From Paenibacillus hemerocallicola (GTDB lineage: Bacteria; Bacillota; Bacilli; Paenibacillales; NBRC-103111): 48,085 bases of DNA. The stretch lies in the NCBI RefSeq assembly GCF_006265175.1, contig NZ_VDCQ01000071.1, forward strand, positions 1-48,085. Direction: 5' to 3'. Below the pieces are notes generated by a model that was not told the origin of the DNA, made no database searches, and worked only from the letters and a program-made list of their open reading frames with translations. Both the position numbers and the translations under genes were made by a program. This document shows positions 10,911-19,823 of the stretch, in pieces; the first letter of the stretch is position 1, and each line of letters begins with the position of its first letter.

Positions 10911-10941
10911 GAGCCTTCCATTTCGGAAAGGCTCTTTTTTC
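10911..10941 (+). terminator. Rho-independent terminator after nrdR
   Basis: GAGCCTTCC pairs with GGAAAGGCTC (one bulge), followed by six T (about 10935-10940). Confidence 0.8.
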
Positions 10942-10959
10942 GTGTCATAGTGCCATTGA

Positions 10960-11142
10960 TCACTGAGGACGGTTCGGACGCTTCCCGGCCAGTAAAATGC
11001 CCGGAATACTCTCCAGCAAACTATCGTCGTCATCGCCTTCGTAGTTCGGATCGTTCACGATCGCGTAGGCTTCCCCTTCGGTAAGGTGGCGCATATTGCC
11101 GGTATATTTCGGCTCCAGCTTGCGGATTTGTTCTTCATCCAT
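10960..11142 (-). CDS. small acidic hypothetical protein
   Basis: A 60-residue protein that I do not recognise. It starts MDEEQIRKLEPKYTGN and has an acidic stretch (EGDDDDSLLESI) before a basic, proline-containing end. It has no membrane helix or signal peptide. A very good site, AAAGGAGG, lies 10 nt before the ATG, which is the main support. It converges with nrdR. Confidence 0.7.
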   Translation of the reverse strand: MDEEQIRKLEPKYTGNMRHLTEGEAYAIVNDPNYEGDDDDSLLESIPGILLAGKRPNRPQ

Positions 11143-11239
11143 AGCGGATCATCCTCCTTTACTCCTTACGTAGGCTTTCGCGAAAGCGGATGACAAAATA
11201 CGAGCCAGTTGTTGGCGGGCGCGCAAGCTTGATTCGGAT

Positions 11240-11260
11240 TAATCAAAATAATTACGTTTT
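11240..11260 (+). promoter_or_regulatory. candidate Zur box and promoter of the COG0523 gene
   Basis: The 21-mer TAATCAAAAT-A-ATTACGTTTT matches the Bacillus Zur consensus AAATCGTAAT-N-ATTACGATTT at 16 of 20 arm positions. It sits directly upstream of a -35-like TTGACT (11262-11267); TAAAGT at 11286 is a possible -10 with an 18-bp spacer. Zinc-loaded Zur bound here would block transcription. Confidence 0.5.
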
Positions 11261-11334
11261 ATTGACTTCGCAACTGCAATTGCATTAAAGTAATAGCAAT
11301 AACCGACAATCGAAGGAAGAACGGTGAGAACAAC

Positions 11335-12363
11335 ATGGACAAACGGGAGCGGACAGTTCCGGTATATTTGCTATCCGGCTTTCTCGGCAGCGGCAAGACG
11401 ACTTTGCTCAAACGTTGGCTGGAAGCGGCCGAAGCGGCGGGACGCAAACCCGCGGTCGTCATGAATGAGCTGGGTGACGTGAATTTGGACGGCATCGAAA
11501 TCGGGCGGGACGTCCGAATGGCCGAGATGCTGGGCGGGTGCATATGCTGTACGGTCCGGGGCGATTTGGGAATGGAAATGCTGAAGCTGGTCGAGGAGCA
11601 CGAGCCCGATCTGCTGCTGATCGAGTCGACCGGAGCGGCCAATCCGATGGACATCATCGATGCGATAGGGGACGCTTCCATGCTGAAGCGGGTGGAGCTT
11701 AAGCAAGTGGTGACCGTCGTCGATGCGAAGCATCTGCAAGCGCAGCGCGATAAAGGAACCGGTCAGACGTTCCGCCTCATGAAAGAGCAAATCCGCTGCG
11801 CAACCGTCTTGATTCTGAACAAAACCGATCTGGTGACCGATCCGGAAGCGGACGAGCTGGAACGGTTAATCCGCGAATGGAACCGGTTTGCCCCTATATA
11901 TCGAACCGTCGGGTCACAGATCGACATCGGATTACTGGAACGTATCAATAGCGAAGCGGCGTCCGGTCGTACGGAAATAACGGAAGAGCCCGAAGGCGCC
12001 TGCCGATGCGGACACTCACATTCCCATGCGGAACATGAGCATGCAGCACACGAGCATGCAGCTCACGAGCACGCCCATCATTCGCACGAGCATGTAATGG
12101 CGTATACGCGTTACTTCGATCATCCCGTAAATAGCGAGGCGTTCGAGGAGATGATGGGCCGGCTGCCGGATAACGTCTATCGGGCGAAAGGGATATTGTC
12201 ATTTACCGATACGTCATCCCGATTCATGTTCCAGTATGCATACAAGCAGCTCGATTTGATGAAAATCAATCCGCAAGGCGAGGTGCCGGATGTCGCCGTT
12301 TTTATCGGCGAGCATTTCGACCGCGCGGAATTAGAGCTTCTAATTCGGCAGTTGGCGGGGTAA
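11335..12363 (+). CDS. COG0523/CobW-family metallochaperone GTPase (ZagA-like)
   Basis: A 342-residue G3E-family GTPase. Walker A is GFLGSGKTT (about 15-23). The metal-binding CxCC is GGCICC (about 69-74), with NELGDV before it. The G4 motif is NKTD. A Cys/His-rich linker (about 223-252, CRCGHSHSH followed by repeated HEHA) resembles zinc-binding loops. The C-terminal CobW_C domain (about 255-340) follows. Family members deliver zinc, cobalt or iron-type metals to client enzymes. The His-rich loop and the upstream Zur-like box favour zinc. The start has a weak site (GGTGAG) 6 nt upstream. It appears monocistronic. Confidence 0.9.
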   Translation: MDKRERTVPVYLLSGFLGSGKTTLLKRWLEAAEAAGRKPAVVMNELGDVNLDGIEIGRDVRMAEMLGGCICCTVRGDLGMEMLKLVEEHEPDLLLIESTGAANPMDIIDAIGDASMLKRVELKQVVTVVDAKHLQAQRDKGTGQTFRLMKEQIRCATVLILNKTDLVTDPEADELERLIREWNRFAPIYRTVGSQIDIGLLERINSEAASGRTEITEEPEGACRCGHSHSHAEHEHAAHEHAAHEHAHHSHEHVMAYTRYFDHPVNSEAFEEMMGRLPDNVYRAKGILSFTDTSSRFMFQYAYKQLDLMKINPQGEVPDVAVFIGEHFDRAELELLIRQLAG

Positions 12364-12421
12364 GGAGCTGCCGGCGACAATGTTCCTGCCGAATAGATCG
12401 ATCTCATTGAAACCATTTATT

Positions 12422-12456
12422 GCCGCACGGAGGAGTCCAATTTCTTCCGCGCGGCT
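12422..12456 (+). terminator. imperfect hairpin after the COG0523 gene
   Basis: GCCGC and GCGGC arms with inner GGAGGA/TTCTTCC pairing, followed by TTTATT. It is imperfect but well placed as a terminator. Confidence 0.45.
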
Positions 12457-12477
12457 TTATTGCGTCTCCAGCCGGAT

Positions 12478-12507
12478 GCATAGCCGATGGGAAGAGTCCC
12501 CATACTA
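12478..12507 (+). promoter_or_regulatory. candidate sigma-G promoter of the ger operon
   Basis: GCATA (12478-12482) and CATACTA (12501-12507) are separated by 18 bp. Both match the sigma-G consensus (GHATR and CATnnTA) exactly. The first ger gene starts about 65 nt downstream. Forespore sigma-G control is known for Bacillus germinant-receptor operons. Confidence 0.65.
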
Positions 12508-12572
12508 AGCAAAAAGTCATCCGATTTCCATAATCAGAAATCGTACAAGGGTGGACGATTGGGGGCATTCCG

Positions 12573-14273
12573 ATGATCAGGTTTCCTTGGAGCAAACGAA
12601 CAAGACCCAAAACGAGAAACGGCGGCAAGGGGCAAGTTCCGAATTCCGTCAAGGAACGAACCGAGGACGAGCTTATAACGAGGAATATCGAGGATACGAT
12701 CTCGTACTTGAGGGAGTGCTTCGACTACAGCGACGATTTCATTATACGCCGGTTTCACGTGATGGGGGAAGTTCCCGCCGTCGTATGCTATTTTCCTCCG
12801 ATGACGGACGGAGGGCATCAGGAAGCGCTGAAATCGTTCATGACGATCGGGAACCGTATGGGTGACGCGCCCGATTTGGGCAAGGCTCTGAAAAACATGC
12901 TGTTGAACGACATTCTGTTCTCGAGCGACGGCAGAACCGATACAAGCCTGCAAATGATAGTCGAGGAGCTGCTAAACGGCAGTACTGTCGTTCATGTGGA
13001 AGGAATGGACGAAGCATTCGTCTTCTGCACCCGAAATGTCGAGAAGCGTTCGATCACCCAACCGGAGACGGAGCAGGTGATCCGAGGACCGCGGGAAGGC
13101 TTCATCGAAAACTTGATGACCAACATTTCGCTAATCCGGTACAGGCTGCAGACGCCCGACCTGAGAGTCAAAATCAATAAGCTGGGCAAATATACGCGGA
13201 CTTGCATAGCGGTATGTTATATACACGGCATCGTCAATCCGGCTTTGGTAGAGGAGGTGCAGCGAAGACTGTCCTTGATCGAAATCGATGGCATAATCGA
13301 TTCCGGTTATTTGGAGCAATTCATCGAGGACAATCATTTCTCGCCGTTCCCTCAGATCCAAATTACGGAGCGTCCCGACAAAGCGGTGGCGAACCTGCTG
13401 GAAGGGCGCGTTATCATTATCGTCGACGGCTCCCCTCTGGCCTTGATTGCTCCTACCGTGTTCAGCCAATTTTACCAGACGAGCGAAGATTACGCGGAAC
13501 GGTTTCTGCTTGTCAGCTTCATCCGGCTCGCCCGGCTGTTGGCGCTTTTGTTCTCGCTTGCTTTTCCGGCGCTGTACGTTGCGGTTATTTCATTCAATCC
13601 CGAGCTCATTCCGACCGAATTCGCCGTTGCGGTGGCGGGGGGGCGATCCGGCGTGCCCTTTCCGACCGTCGTGGAAGTGCTTGTCATGGAAATTTCCATG
13701 GAAGTGCTGCGGGAAGCGACCATCCGGCTGCCGCAGCAGGTGGGCGGCGCCCTTTCGATTGTCGGGGTGCTTGTCGTCGGACAGGCGGCGGTCGCCGCCG
13801 GCTTCGTCAGCCCGATCACCGTCGTGGTCATTGCGTTGACGACGATCGGTTCGTTTGCGACTCCGGCCTATAATGCCGCACTTGCGCTCCGGCTGCTGCG
13901 CTTTCCGATCATCATCATATCCGGCATGTTCGGTTTGTACGGCGTTATGATCGGACTGATTCTAATCAACAACCACCTGCTGTCGCTGAAATCGTTCGGC
14001 GTACCTTACCTGAGTCCGATCGTGCCCGGCAACTTCGAAGGGATGAAGGATACGGTGTTCCGCGCTCCGCTCTGGTGGATGAAGCGGCGTCCGACGATGC
14101 TCCATACGCTCAACCATACACGAGTAGGTACGGAGAGCTTCAATGAATTGGAGCATTCGAAGCAAAATACGCTGGACCCGCTGACGCCAGCCAACAAGAG
14201 AGGAGGAGGAGAGGGCAAAGATGGACAATCCTCGTCAAATAACGGCGATTCAGGCGGCGACCATTCTGGTTAG
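12573..14273 (+). CDS. spore germinant receptor A subunit (GerA/GerXA family)
   Basis: A 566-residue inner-membrane receptor subunit that helps sense nutrients in dormant spores. The N-terminal cytoplasmic domain (about 30-300) includes DLGKALKNMLLNDILFS, SLIRYRLQTPDLRV and VYVDGSP-like IVDGSPLALIAPT. Membrane helices follow from about 312 to 470 (FIRLARLLALLFSLAFPALY, PLPQQVGGALSIVG-type region). The tail is hydrophilic with FRAPLWWMKRRP. GGGGG lies 8 nt before the ATG. It overlaps the B-subunit gene by 53 nt, a typical tight ger arrangement. The germinant cannot be told from sequence. Confidence 0.95.
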   Translation: MIRFPWSKRTRPKTRNGGKGQVPNSVKERTEDELITRNIEDTISYLRECFDYSDDFIIRRFHVMGEVPAVVCYFPPMTDGGHQEALKSFMTIGNRMGDAPDLGKALKNMLLNDILFSSDGRTDTSLQMIVEELLNGSTVVHVEGMDEAFVFCTRNVEKRSITQPETEQVIRGPREGFIENLMTNISLIRYRLQTPDLRVKINKLGKYTRTCIAVCYIHGIVNPALVEEVQRRLSLIEIDGIIDSGYLEQFIEDNHFSPFPQIQITERPDKAVANLLEGRVIIIVDGSPLALIAPTVFSQFYQTSEDYAERFLLVSFIRLARLLALLFSLAFPALYVAVISFNPELIPTEFAVAVAGGRSGVPFPTVVEVLVMEISMEVLREATIRLPQQVGGALSIVGVLVVGQAAVAAGFVSPITVVVIALTTIGSFATPAYNAALALRLLRFPIIIISGMFGLYGVMIGLILINNHLLSLKSFGVPYLSPIVPGNFEGMKDTVFRAPLWWMKRRPTMLHTLNHTRVGTESFNELEHSKQNTLDPLTPANKRGGGEGKDGQSSSNNGDSGGDHSG

Positions 14274-15369
14274 TACGATCATTGGGGTCGGCGTCCTGCC
14301 GCTGCCTCTGTTCGCCGCCCGCGGAGCCGGTACCGGCGCGCCGCTTCTGACGGCGCTTTCGGCTTTGGTCGCGTTTGTCGGACTTTACGTTATCACGAAG
14401 CTCGGACAGAGATTTCCGCAGCAGACGATTATCCAATACAGCCAGGAGCTGATCGGGAAATGGCCGGCACGGCTCGGGGCCGTCCTGATCATCGTGTTCT
14501 TCGGCGAACTGACGGCTCTCGCATCCCGAGAATTCGGGGAAGTTGTCGTTACGTCCGTATTGAAAAAAACGCCGCTGGACGTTACGGTTATCGTCATGCT
14601 GCTGATGGCCGCCTTGTCTACCCGATCCAGCGTCACGACGTTCGCCTACATCCACCAGTTCTACGTCCCTTTTATCATGTTCCCCGGCCTGCTCATTATC
14701 GCCCTGTCGCTCAAAAACGCCAACGGGCTGTATCTCCAGCCCTTATGGGGTCAGGATATGCACCAAGTGACGCGCGAGCTCGGCACGATAACGTCGCTGT
14801 TCAACGGCGCTTTCGTCATGACGATGATTATTCCGGCCATGCGCAATCCGCCCAGAGCGGTGAAAGCCGCGATATGGGGCATGATCATAGCCGGGGGCTT
14901 CTATGTTTTGATCGTGACGGCGACGGTCTCCGTATTCGGACCGGAGGAGACGAAGCTGCTGCTGTGGCCGACACTGGAGCTGGCGAAAGTGACTTCTTTG
15001 CCCGCGAACATTTTGGAGCGGCTGGATGCGGCATTTTTGGCGATATGGGTAACGGCTGTATTTACTACTCTATACTCGACGTATTATTTCACGATCCATT
15101 CCATCAGCCAGCTGCTCGGACTGAAAGACCATAAATTTTTGTCGATGCTGCTGCTGCCGTTCGTGTTTACACTGGCCATGTATCCGCAAAACGTCATTGA
15201 TATGTACTTTATCATATCGTCGGTAGGCCGAATCGGACTCGTTCTGACGATCGCGTACCCGCTGCTGCTGTTGATTATCGCGCTAGTGCGCAAGAAAGGA
15301 GGGGGCACCGGTGAAAAGCAACGATCGGCTAAAGGAGGAGGTTCCGATCGGAAGCCGAACCCGGCGTAA
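14221..15369 (+). CDS. spore germinant receptor B subunit (GerB/GerXB family)
   Basis: A 382-residue protein of the amino-acid/polyamine transporter-like GerB family, with about ten membrane helices from residue 10 to 355. It starts MDNPRQITAIQAATILVST and contains the family-typical IIGVGVLPLP. It likely forms the ligand-binding membrane subunit of the receptor. GAGGAGGAGAG precedes the ATG inside the A-subunit gene (53-nt overlap), and its own tail overlaps the C-subunit gene by 59 nt, suggesting translational coupling. Confidence 0.95.
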   Translation: MDNPRQITAIQAATILVSTIIGVGVLPLPLFAARGAGTGAPLLTALSALVAFVGLYVITKLGQRFPQQTIIQYSQELIGKWPARLGAVLIIVFFGELTALASREFGEVVVTSVLKKTPLDVTVIVMLLMAALSTRSSVTTFAYIHQFYVPFIMFPGLLIIALSLKNANGLYLQPLWGQDMHQVTRELGTITSLFNGAFVMTMIIPAMRNPPRAVKAAIWGMIIAGGFYVLIVTATVSVFGPEETKLLLWPTLELAKVTSLPANILERLDAAFLAIWVTAVFTTLYSTYYFTIHSISQLLGLKDHKFLSMLLLPFVFTLAMYPQNVIDMYFIISSVGRIGLVLTIAYPLLLLIIALVRKKGGGTGEKQRSAKGGGSDRKPNPA

Positions 15370-16582
15370 GCTCGCCTTCATGCCCTTGCTTGCGATTGCC
15401 TTCATGGCGACGATCCTGACGGGCTGCTGGGACAGGCTGGAGATCGAGGAGCGGGCGATTATTTTGGGCGTAGCTATCGATAAAGCGCCGGCCAGCGAAA
15501 TCGAAAAGCCTAGAAATATTACGTTTGTAGGGGAAAATGTTCCCAAGACCGATGCCCCGGCACTGCGGATCACGATGCAAATAGCCGTTCCCGGGCGCAT
15601 ACCGCTCGGCCCCAGCGATGCGGGGGGAGGGGGGAAAGCAGGAGAAAAGCCGGTCTGGGTCGTAAGCGCCGTCGGACATACGATCGACGACGCCTTCAAT
15701 ATCGCCCAGCAGGAAGTGGCGCACCGGCTGTTCTGGGGACATCTGCGGGTTATCGTCATTTCCAAAGATGTGGCGGAGAAGGGGCTTGCGAACATTAACG
15801 AATATTTGCGGCGCAATCCGGAAGTGCGTCGTACGAGCTGGATGGTGATCTCCGAGGGTGAGGCGGGCGAACTCATGAGGGTGGTCCCCCAATTGGAGCG
15901 CGTCCCGATCCTCTACATATTAAGCACGATGGATCATGCCGTCCAGATGGGCAAGCTGCCGAACGCATTCGCGGGCGTATATTGGACCGCTTCTTCGTCG
16001 AAGGGCACCGATCCCTACTTGCCTTATATCCGAATGGTCCGAAGCGGCAGCTTCGAGGTTGCGGGTCTCGCCTTTTTCAAGTCGGATCGAATGGTCGGAA
16101 AAACCGAGCCGCTGGAAATCGGAGCTTATATGGGGATCAAAAATATACAGGCGGGAGGATATGCCGTTCTGGTGCAAATTCCGGGAACCGATACATCCGT
16201 CATGTACCAGGTTACGCATCGGAAATCGCGTATCGATGTCGCTATCCGCAATGGCAAACCGGAAATTAATGTAAAAATCCACAATGAAGGCAATCTTCTC
16301 GAAAAATCGAATGAGAACATTCAGATTACCCCGGAAATTATTGCCCGGATCGAGAAGCAGTTGACCGAAAACGGTCCGAGCGGCTACGGCAAGCTCGTCC
16401 GCAAAACCCAGCAGAAGGGCTCCGATATTTTCGGCTTCGGAGAACACGTACGGGCCAAAGAGCCCGCTTATTGGGACAAGGAAATACGCACGAAGGAGAA
16501 ATGGGAGGAAATGTACAAGAAGGTCGACGTGAAGCTGGAAATTACGTATAGCGTCCGAAGAGTCGGAGGCAAGACGACTTGA
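15311..16582 (+). CDS. spore germinant receptor C subunit, lipoprotein (Ger(x)C)
   Basis: A 423-residue lipoprotein. After a basic start (RTRRK) a hydrophobic signal ends in the lipobox LTGC (Cys about 38), followed by WDRLEIEERAIILGVAIDKA, the Ger(x)C opening. The rest is the three-domain GerBC-like fold with RLFWGHLRVIVISKDVAEKG and a charged C-terminal helix. The GTG start has AGGAGGGGG about 7 nt upstream. It lies on the outer face of the spore inner membrane with the A and B subunits. Confidence 0.95.
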   Translation: MKSNDRLKEEVPIGSRTRRKLAFMPLLAIAFMATILTGCWDRLEIEERAIILGVAIDKAPASEIEKPRNITFVGENVPKTDAPALRITMQIAVPGRIPLGPSDAGGGGKAGEKPVWVVSAVGHTIDDAFNIAQQEVAHRLFWGHLRVIVISKDVAEKGLANINEYLRRNPEVRRTSWMVISEGEAGELMRVVPQLERVPILYILSTMDHAVQMGKLPNAFAGVYWTASSSKGTDPYLPYIRMVRSGSFEVAGLAFFKSDRMVGKTEPLEIGAYMGIKNIQAGGYAVLVQIPGTDTSVMYQVTHRKSRIDVAIRNGKPEINVKIHNEGNLLEKSNENIQITPEIIARIEKQLTENGPSGYGKLVRKTQQKGSDIFGFGEHVRAKEPAYWDKEIRTKEKWEEMYKKVDVKLEITYSVRRVGGKTT

Positions 16583-16622
16583 CCGATCCGATCGGAAGCC
16601 GCTAAGAAGCGGAGGGAGCTCC

Positions 16623-16841
16623 ATGGCCGGAGGAACGAGTTACGTCGGCTATTTGAATTACATCGTCATTTTGTTTTTGGCTACCGGCGTGTTTACCCTT
16701 TGGGTGGACATCGCCCATTACAACAAAGACAAAGGGATGAATAAGGAACGCAAAGTGGCCTTATTCTCGGGCTGGATGAATGTGGTCCTCGGCGTTCTCA
16801 TGTTGATCGGAAGCTGGCTGTACAAAAGATATATATGGTAG
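16623..16841 (+). CDS. small two-helix membrane protein at the end of the ger operon
   Basis: A 72-residue protein with two membrane helices (about 9-30 and 49-67) and a short basic loop (KDKGMNKERK). Its site GGAGGGAG lies 4-6 nt before the ATG, and it starts 40 nt after the C subunit on the same strand. I believe it resembles the small CLC_0170-type membrane proteins, but cannot confirm this. Its position suggests a role as a germinant-receptor accessory (as GerD-like or D-subunit proteins are), which is inference. Confidence 0.7.
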   Translation: MAGGTSYVGYLNYIVILFLATGVFTLWVDIAHYNKDKGMNKERKVALFSGWMNVVLGVLMLIGSWLYKRYIW

Positions 16842-16849
16842 AACCGGAA

Positions 16850-16893
16850 AGCCCCTGCCGCCATGCATATTTCATGCGTGACGAGCAGGGGCT
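16850..16893 (+). terminator. hairpin after the ger operon
   Basis: AGCCCCTGC (16850-16858) pairs with GCAGGGGCT (16885-16893), with an inner GCAT/ATGC pair. No T-run follows, only TATTGA. Confidence 0.5.
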
Positions 16894-17003
16894 ATTGACG
16901 CTTTGGCCGAACCCGAGTGATGAATATGGGATGCAAATCGGGCACATGTGTGATATAGTACGACAATAAAACACCGCAGAAAACGGAATAGGAGACGCAA
17001 CCG

Positions 17004-17780
17004 ATGACTTATAAAATCGTTTTTTTCGATATCGACGGCACTTTGGTCAATGAAGACAAACAAATTCCGGAGGATACGGTCGAGGCAGTCCGCCAGCTCC
17101 AAAGCAGAGGCGTGGAAGCCGTTATCGCGACCGGTCGCGCCCCTTACTTTTTCGCGCCGCTTGCCGAACGGCTCGGCATCGATTCATTCGTAAGCCTGAA
17201 CGGCGCGTACGTCGTCTATAAAGGCGAACCGATTTTCTCGCGGGAAATTCCGCGCGAGAGCGTCGAGGCGCTCGTAAATCATGCGGCCAAGCAAAACCAC
17301 TCGCTCGTGTTTCAAGGCCATTCTTCTTATTACGCCAATGAATCGTCCCATCCCCATATGGTGGAGTCCGTTTCATCGCTGAAGGTCGATTTCCCCGGCT
17401 TCGACCCGCATTTCTGGAAAAACGAATCGATCTATCAAATTTTCCTACTTTGCGAGAAGCATGAAGAGCATTTATACGATGAAGTCGTCCCGGGTCTCCG
17501 ATATATTCGTTGGCATAATAAGGCGATGGACGTCATTCCGAGCGACAGGTCGAAAGCCCAAGGAATCGAAGCGCTGCTGAGGCATATCGGCGTGGCTCCG
17601 GAAGAAGCCGTCGCGTTCGGAGACGGGCTGAACGACAAGGAAATGCTCAAGGCGGTCGGACTCGGCATCGCGATGGGCAACTCGCACGACGAGCTCAAGC
17701 CGTTCGCCGATTATGTCACGACGCATGTGGATGAAGGCGGCATCCGCAACGGGCTGAGGTTTGCGGGATTGATCGGCTAG
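17004..17780 (+). CDS. Cof-type HAD phosphatase (class IIB)
   Basis: A 258-residue sugar- or cofactor-phosphate phosphatase. Motif I is FFDIDGTLV (about 7-15), motif II is ATGRAPYFF, and motif IV is AFGDGLNDKEML (about 201-212), followed by IAMGNSHDELK, the Cof signature. The C2B cap lies between. Both motif I Asp residues are present, unlike the HAD at 3535-4290. AGGAG lies 9 nt before the ATG. Substrate unknown. Confidence 0.92.
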   Translation: MTYKIVFFDIDGTLVNEDKQIPEDTVEAVRQLQSRGVEAVIATGRAPYFFAPLAERLGIDSFVSLNGAYVVYKGEPIFSREIPRESVEALVNHAAKQNHSLVFQGHSSYYANESSHPHMVESVSSLKVDFPGFDPHFWKNESIYQIFLLCEKHEEHLYDEVVPGLRYIRWHNKAMDVIPSDRSKAQGIEALLRHIGVAPEEAVAFGDGLNDKEMLKAVGLGIAMGNSHDELKPFADYVTTHVDEGGIRNGLRFAGLIG

Positions 17781-17810
17781 CTTCAAGCGCAGGGAAAAGC
17801 CGATCCTGCG

Positions 17811-17839
17811 GGGAGGCAACCGGATCCCGGACGCCTCCC
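17811..17839. terminator. hairpin between convergent HAD phosphatase and leuA genes
   Basis: GGGAGGC (17811-17817) pairs with GCCTCCC (17833-17839). No T-run; probably shared by the two convergent genes. Confidence 0.4.
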
Positions 17840-17860
17840 GAACCGCGGCAGGACTGATGC

Positions 17861-19396
17861 TTACTCCGACTTCGCCGCATCCAGCACAGCGGCATTAATG
17901 CCGTTCAAGAAAGCTTGGGCGCTCGCTTTGATAATGTCCATGTCCATGGCGCGTCCGGAGTATACTTTGCCTTCGTACTCGAGACGAATATTGACCCGGC
18001 CGATCGCTTCCTTGCCTCTGGACAGGCTGTTGATTTTATAATCCTTCAATTGTACGTCCAGACCCGCCAACGTTTTGATGACGGTGTACAGGGCATCGAT
18101 CGGACCGTCTCCGACGGCACTGCCTTCCGTCGTCTCGGCCCCTTTCCTCAATCTGACGGTTGCAGTGGGATGCAGGTCGTTGCTTATGACTTGGAAGGAC
18201 GCCAGCTCGTACAGATGGCTGTCGCCGGCATCGAGGTTGCGGTGATTCGTTACCAGGTAGAACACGTCATGATCGTATACTTCTTTTTTGGCGTCGGCTA
18301 GGGTGAGGAATTTTTCGAACAGCTGTTCGAAATCCGTAGCGTCGCTTGTGTCGAAGCCTATTTTTTCAACCGCATTTTTGAAAGCGTGTCTGCCGGAGCG
18401 GGCGGTCAGTATCAATTCCATGCTGTCCGACCCGACTTCCTCGGGCGCCATGATTTCATATACTTGCTTATCCTTCAGCAGCCCATCCTGATGAATGCCG
18501 GAAGAATGCGCGAACGCGTTCTCGCCGGTAATCGCCTTGTTCACCTGCACATCCAAGCCCGTCAGATGGCTCACCAGCCTTGAAGTTCTGAGCAGCTCCT
18601 TCGTATCGATATCGGTGTGGCAATTATAGTAGCCTTCCCTCACCTTGAGCCCCATTACGACTTCTTCCAACGAGGCATTGCCCGCCCGTTCGCCGAGCCC
18701 ATTGATGGTACACTCGATTTTTTCCGCCCCGTTCTTGACCGCGCTAAGCGTATTGGCCGTCGCCAGTCCGAGGTCGTTATGGCAATGCACGCTGAGGATC
18801 ACTTTGTCGTTCACATTTTTCAGCCGTTCGTTGATTCTGCGAATCAGCTCGCCGAATTCCTCCGGAACGGCATAACCGACCGTATCGGGTACGTTGATCA
18901 TGGTAGCTCCGGCTTTGACGACGGCTTCGATCGTCGACCACAAGTATTCGAAATCCGACCTCGACGCGTCCTCCGTGGAGTATTGCACATTTGGCAGCAG
19001 CGTGCTGGCATACTTGACCGCGTCGACCCCCATTTGCATAATCGCTTCCTTGGAGCGGTTGAACTTTTTCTCCACATGGATGTTCGAGGTGCCCAGGACG
19101 ATATGGATGAGCGGATTTTGGGCCAATTTGACGCTTTCGTATACGGCGTCGATATCGCTTTTGACCGCACGGGCAAGCGCGGTAATCGATACGCTGTCTC
19201 CTACGCTGCGGGCGATTTGCCGGACCGCCTGAAAATCGCCGGCGGAAGAAGCGGGGAAGCCGGCTTCGATAATATCTACGTTCAGCCTTTTCAATTGCTG
19301 TGCGATCTCTACTTTTTGCTGTATGTTCAGTTTCGCGCCCGGAACTTGCTCTCCGTCGCGCAGCGTCGTGTCGAATACGATAATTTTACGGTTCAT
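17861..19396 (-). CDS. leuA: 2-isopropylmalate synthase
   Basis: Condenses acetyl-CoA with 2-oxoisovalerate, the first committed step of leucine synthesis. At 511 residues it has full family length. The TIM barrel begins [18 protein letters not shown]; the metal-binding [12 protein letters not shown] and the [14 protein letters not shown] motif are present. The C-terminal LeuA regulatory dimer domain (about 390-510) binds leucine. CAGGAGG precedes the ATG. The leader is a complete T-box with a CUC specifier. No other leu or ilv gene is adjacent; ilvD is separate at 31.7-33.4 kb. Confidence 0.96.
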   Translation of the reverse strand: MNRKIIVFDTTLRDGEQVPGAKLNIQQKVEIAQQLKRLNVDIIEAGFPASSAGDFQAVRQIARSVGDSVSITALARAVKSDIDAVYESVKLAQNPLIHIVLGTSNIHVEKKFNRSKEAIMQMGVDAVKYASTLLPNVQYSTEDASRSDFEYLWSTIEAVVKAGATMINVPDTVGYAVPEEFGELIRRINERLKNVNDKVILSVHCHNDLGLATANTLSAVKNGAEKIECTINGLGERAGNASLEEVVMGLKVREGYYNCHTDIDTKELLRTSRLVSHLTGLDVQVNKAITGENAFAHSSGIHQDGLLKDKQVYEIMAPEEVGSDSMELILTARSGRHAFKNAVEKIGFDTSDATDFEQLFEKFLTLADAKKEVYDHDVFYLVTNHRNLDAGDSHLYELASFQVISNDLHPTATVRLRKGAETTEGSAVGDGPIDALYTVIKTLAGLDVQLKDYKINSLSRGKEAIGRVNIRLEYEGKVYSGRAMDMDIIKASAQAFLNGINAAVLDAAKSE

Positions 19397-19465
19397 CGGG
19401 ATGTCCTCCTGGAAAGTTATGAAATATTTATGTGAAGCGGTGTTGGTTAAACCCGGAATTTAACC

Positions 19466-19728
19466 AACAAAAAAACCCCGTCTCTACGTATAGAGACGAG
19501 GTTGAACCCGCGGTACCACTCTAATTCATTTCATGCGAAATGAGCTCCTTCGATGGCCATCACCATCTATCCCTGTAACGGTGGAACTCCGTCTTACCCT
19601 ACAATGTCGGGCAGCTGTTCATAGATGAGTTCGAAATGAATGACGCTGCCGCTTCGCACCGACCAACGGCTCTCTGAAAGGTCATCTCAGTTCTACTATT
19701 TCTAATCGCAACATTTGATTATAAAATT
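19466..19728 (-). promoter_or_regulatory. leucine T-box leader of leuA
   Basis: Read on the minus strand, the leader has a long Stem I region, the T-box GTGGTACCGCGG core (about 19507-19520), and a terminator CTCGTCTCTA/TAGAGACGGGG followed by seven T (about 19468-19503). In the specifier region GAACTC gives the codon CTC (19629-19627), a leucine codon. Uncharged tRNA-Leu would pair there and with the T-box bulge to prevent termination. A second hairpin (GTTGGTTAAA..TTTAACCAAC, 19443-19469) follows the terminator. Confidence 0.93.
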
Positions 19729-19736
19729 TAATCGTA

Positions 19737-19765
19737 ATTATAGGGTATCGAAAACGGTTTGTCAA
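19737..19765 (-). promoter_or_regulatory. consensus sigma-A promoter of leuA
   Basis: On the minus strand a perfect TTGACA (19765-19760) and a perfect TATAAT (19742-19737) are separated by exactly 17 bp, just upstream of the T-box. Confidence 0.9.
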
Positions 19766-19783
19766 ATCCTTTTTGCAGAAGAC

Positions 19784-19818
19784 CCCCGGAAGCGCGGATC
19801 GTTCCGCCATTTCCGGGG
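19784..19818 (-). terminator. hairpin after the VOC gene
   Basis: TTCCGGGG/CCCCGGAA arms (19811-19818 and 19784-19791) with inner GCGG/CCGC pairing. It lies between the end of the VOC gene and the leuA promoter; the T content after it is weak (TCTTCT). Confidence 0.5.
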
Positions 19819-19823
19819 ATATT

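Noticed and set aside
18617-19435. 272-codon frame opposite leuA
   Set aside because: Shadow of leuA; the T-box leader and promoter on the other strand settle the true direction.
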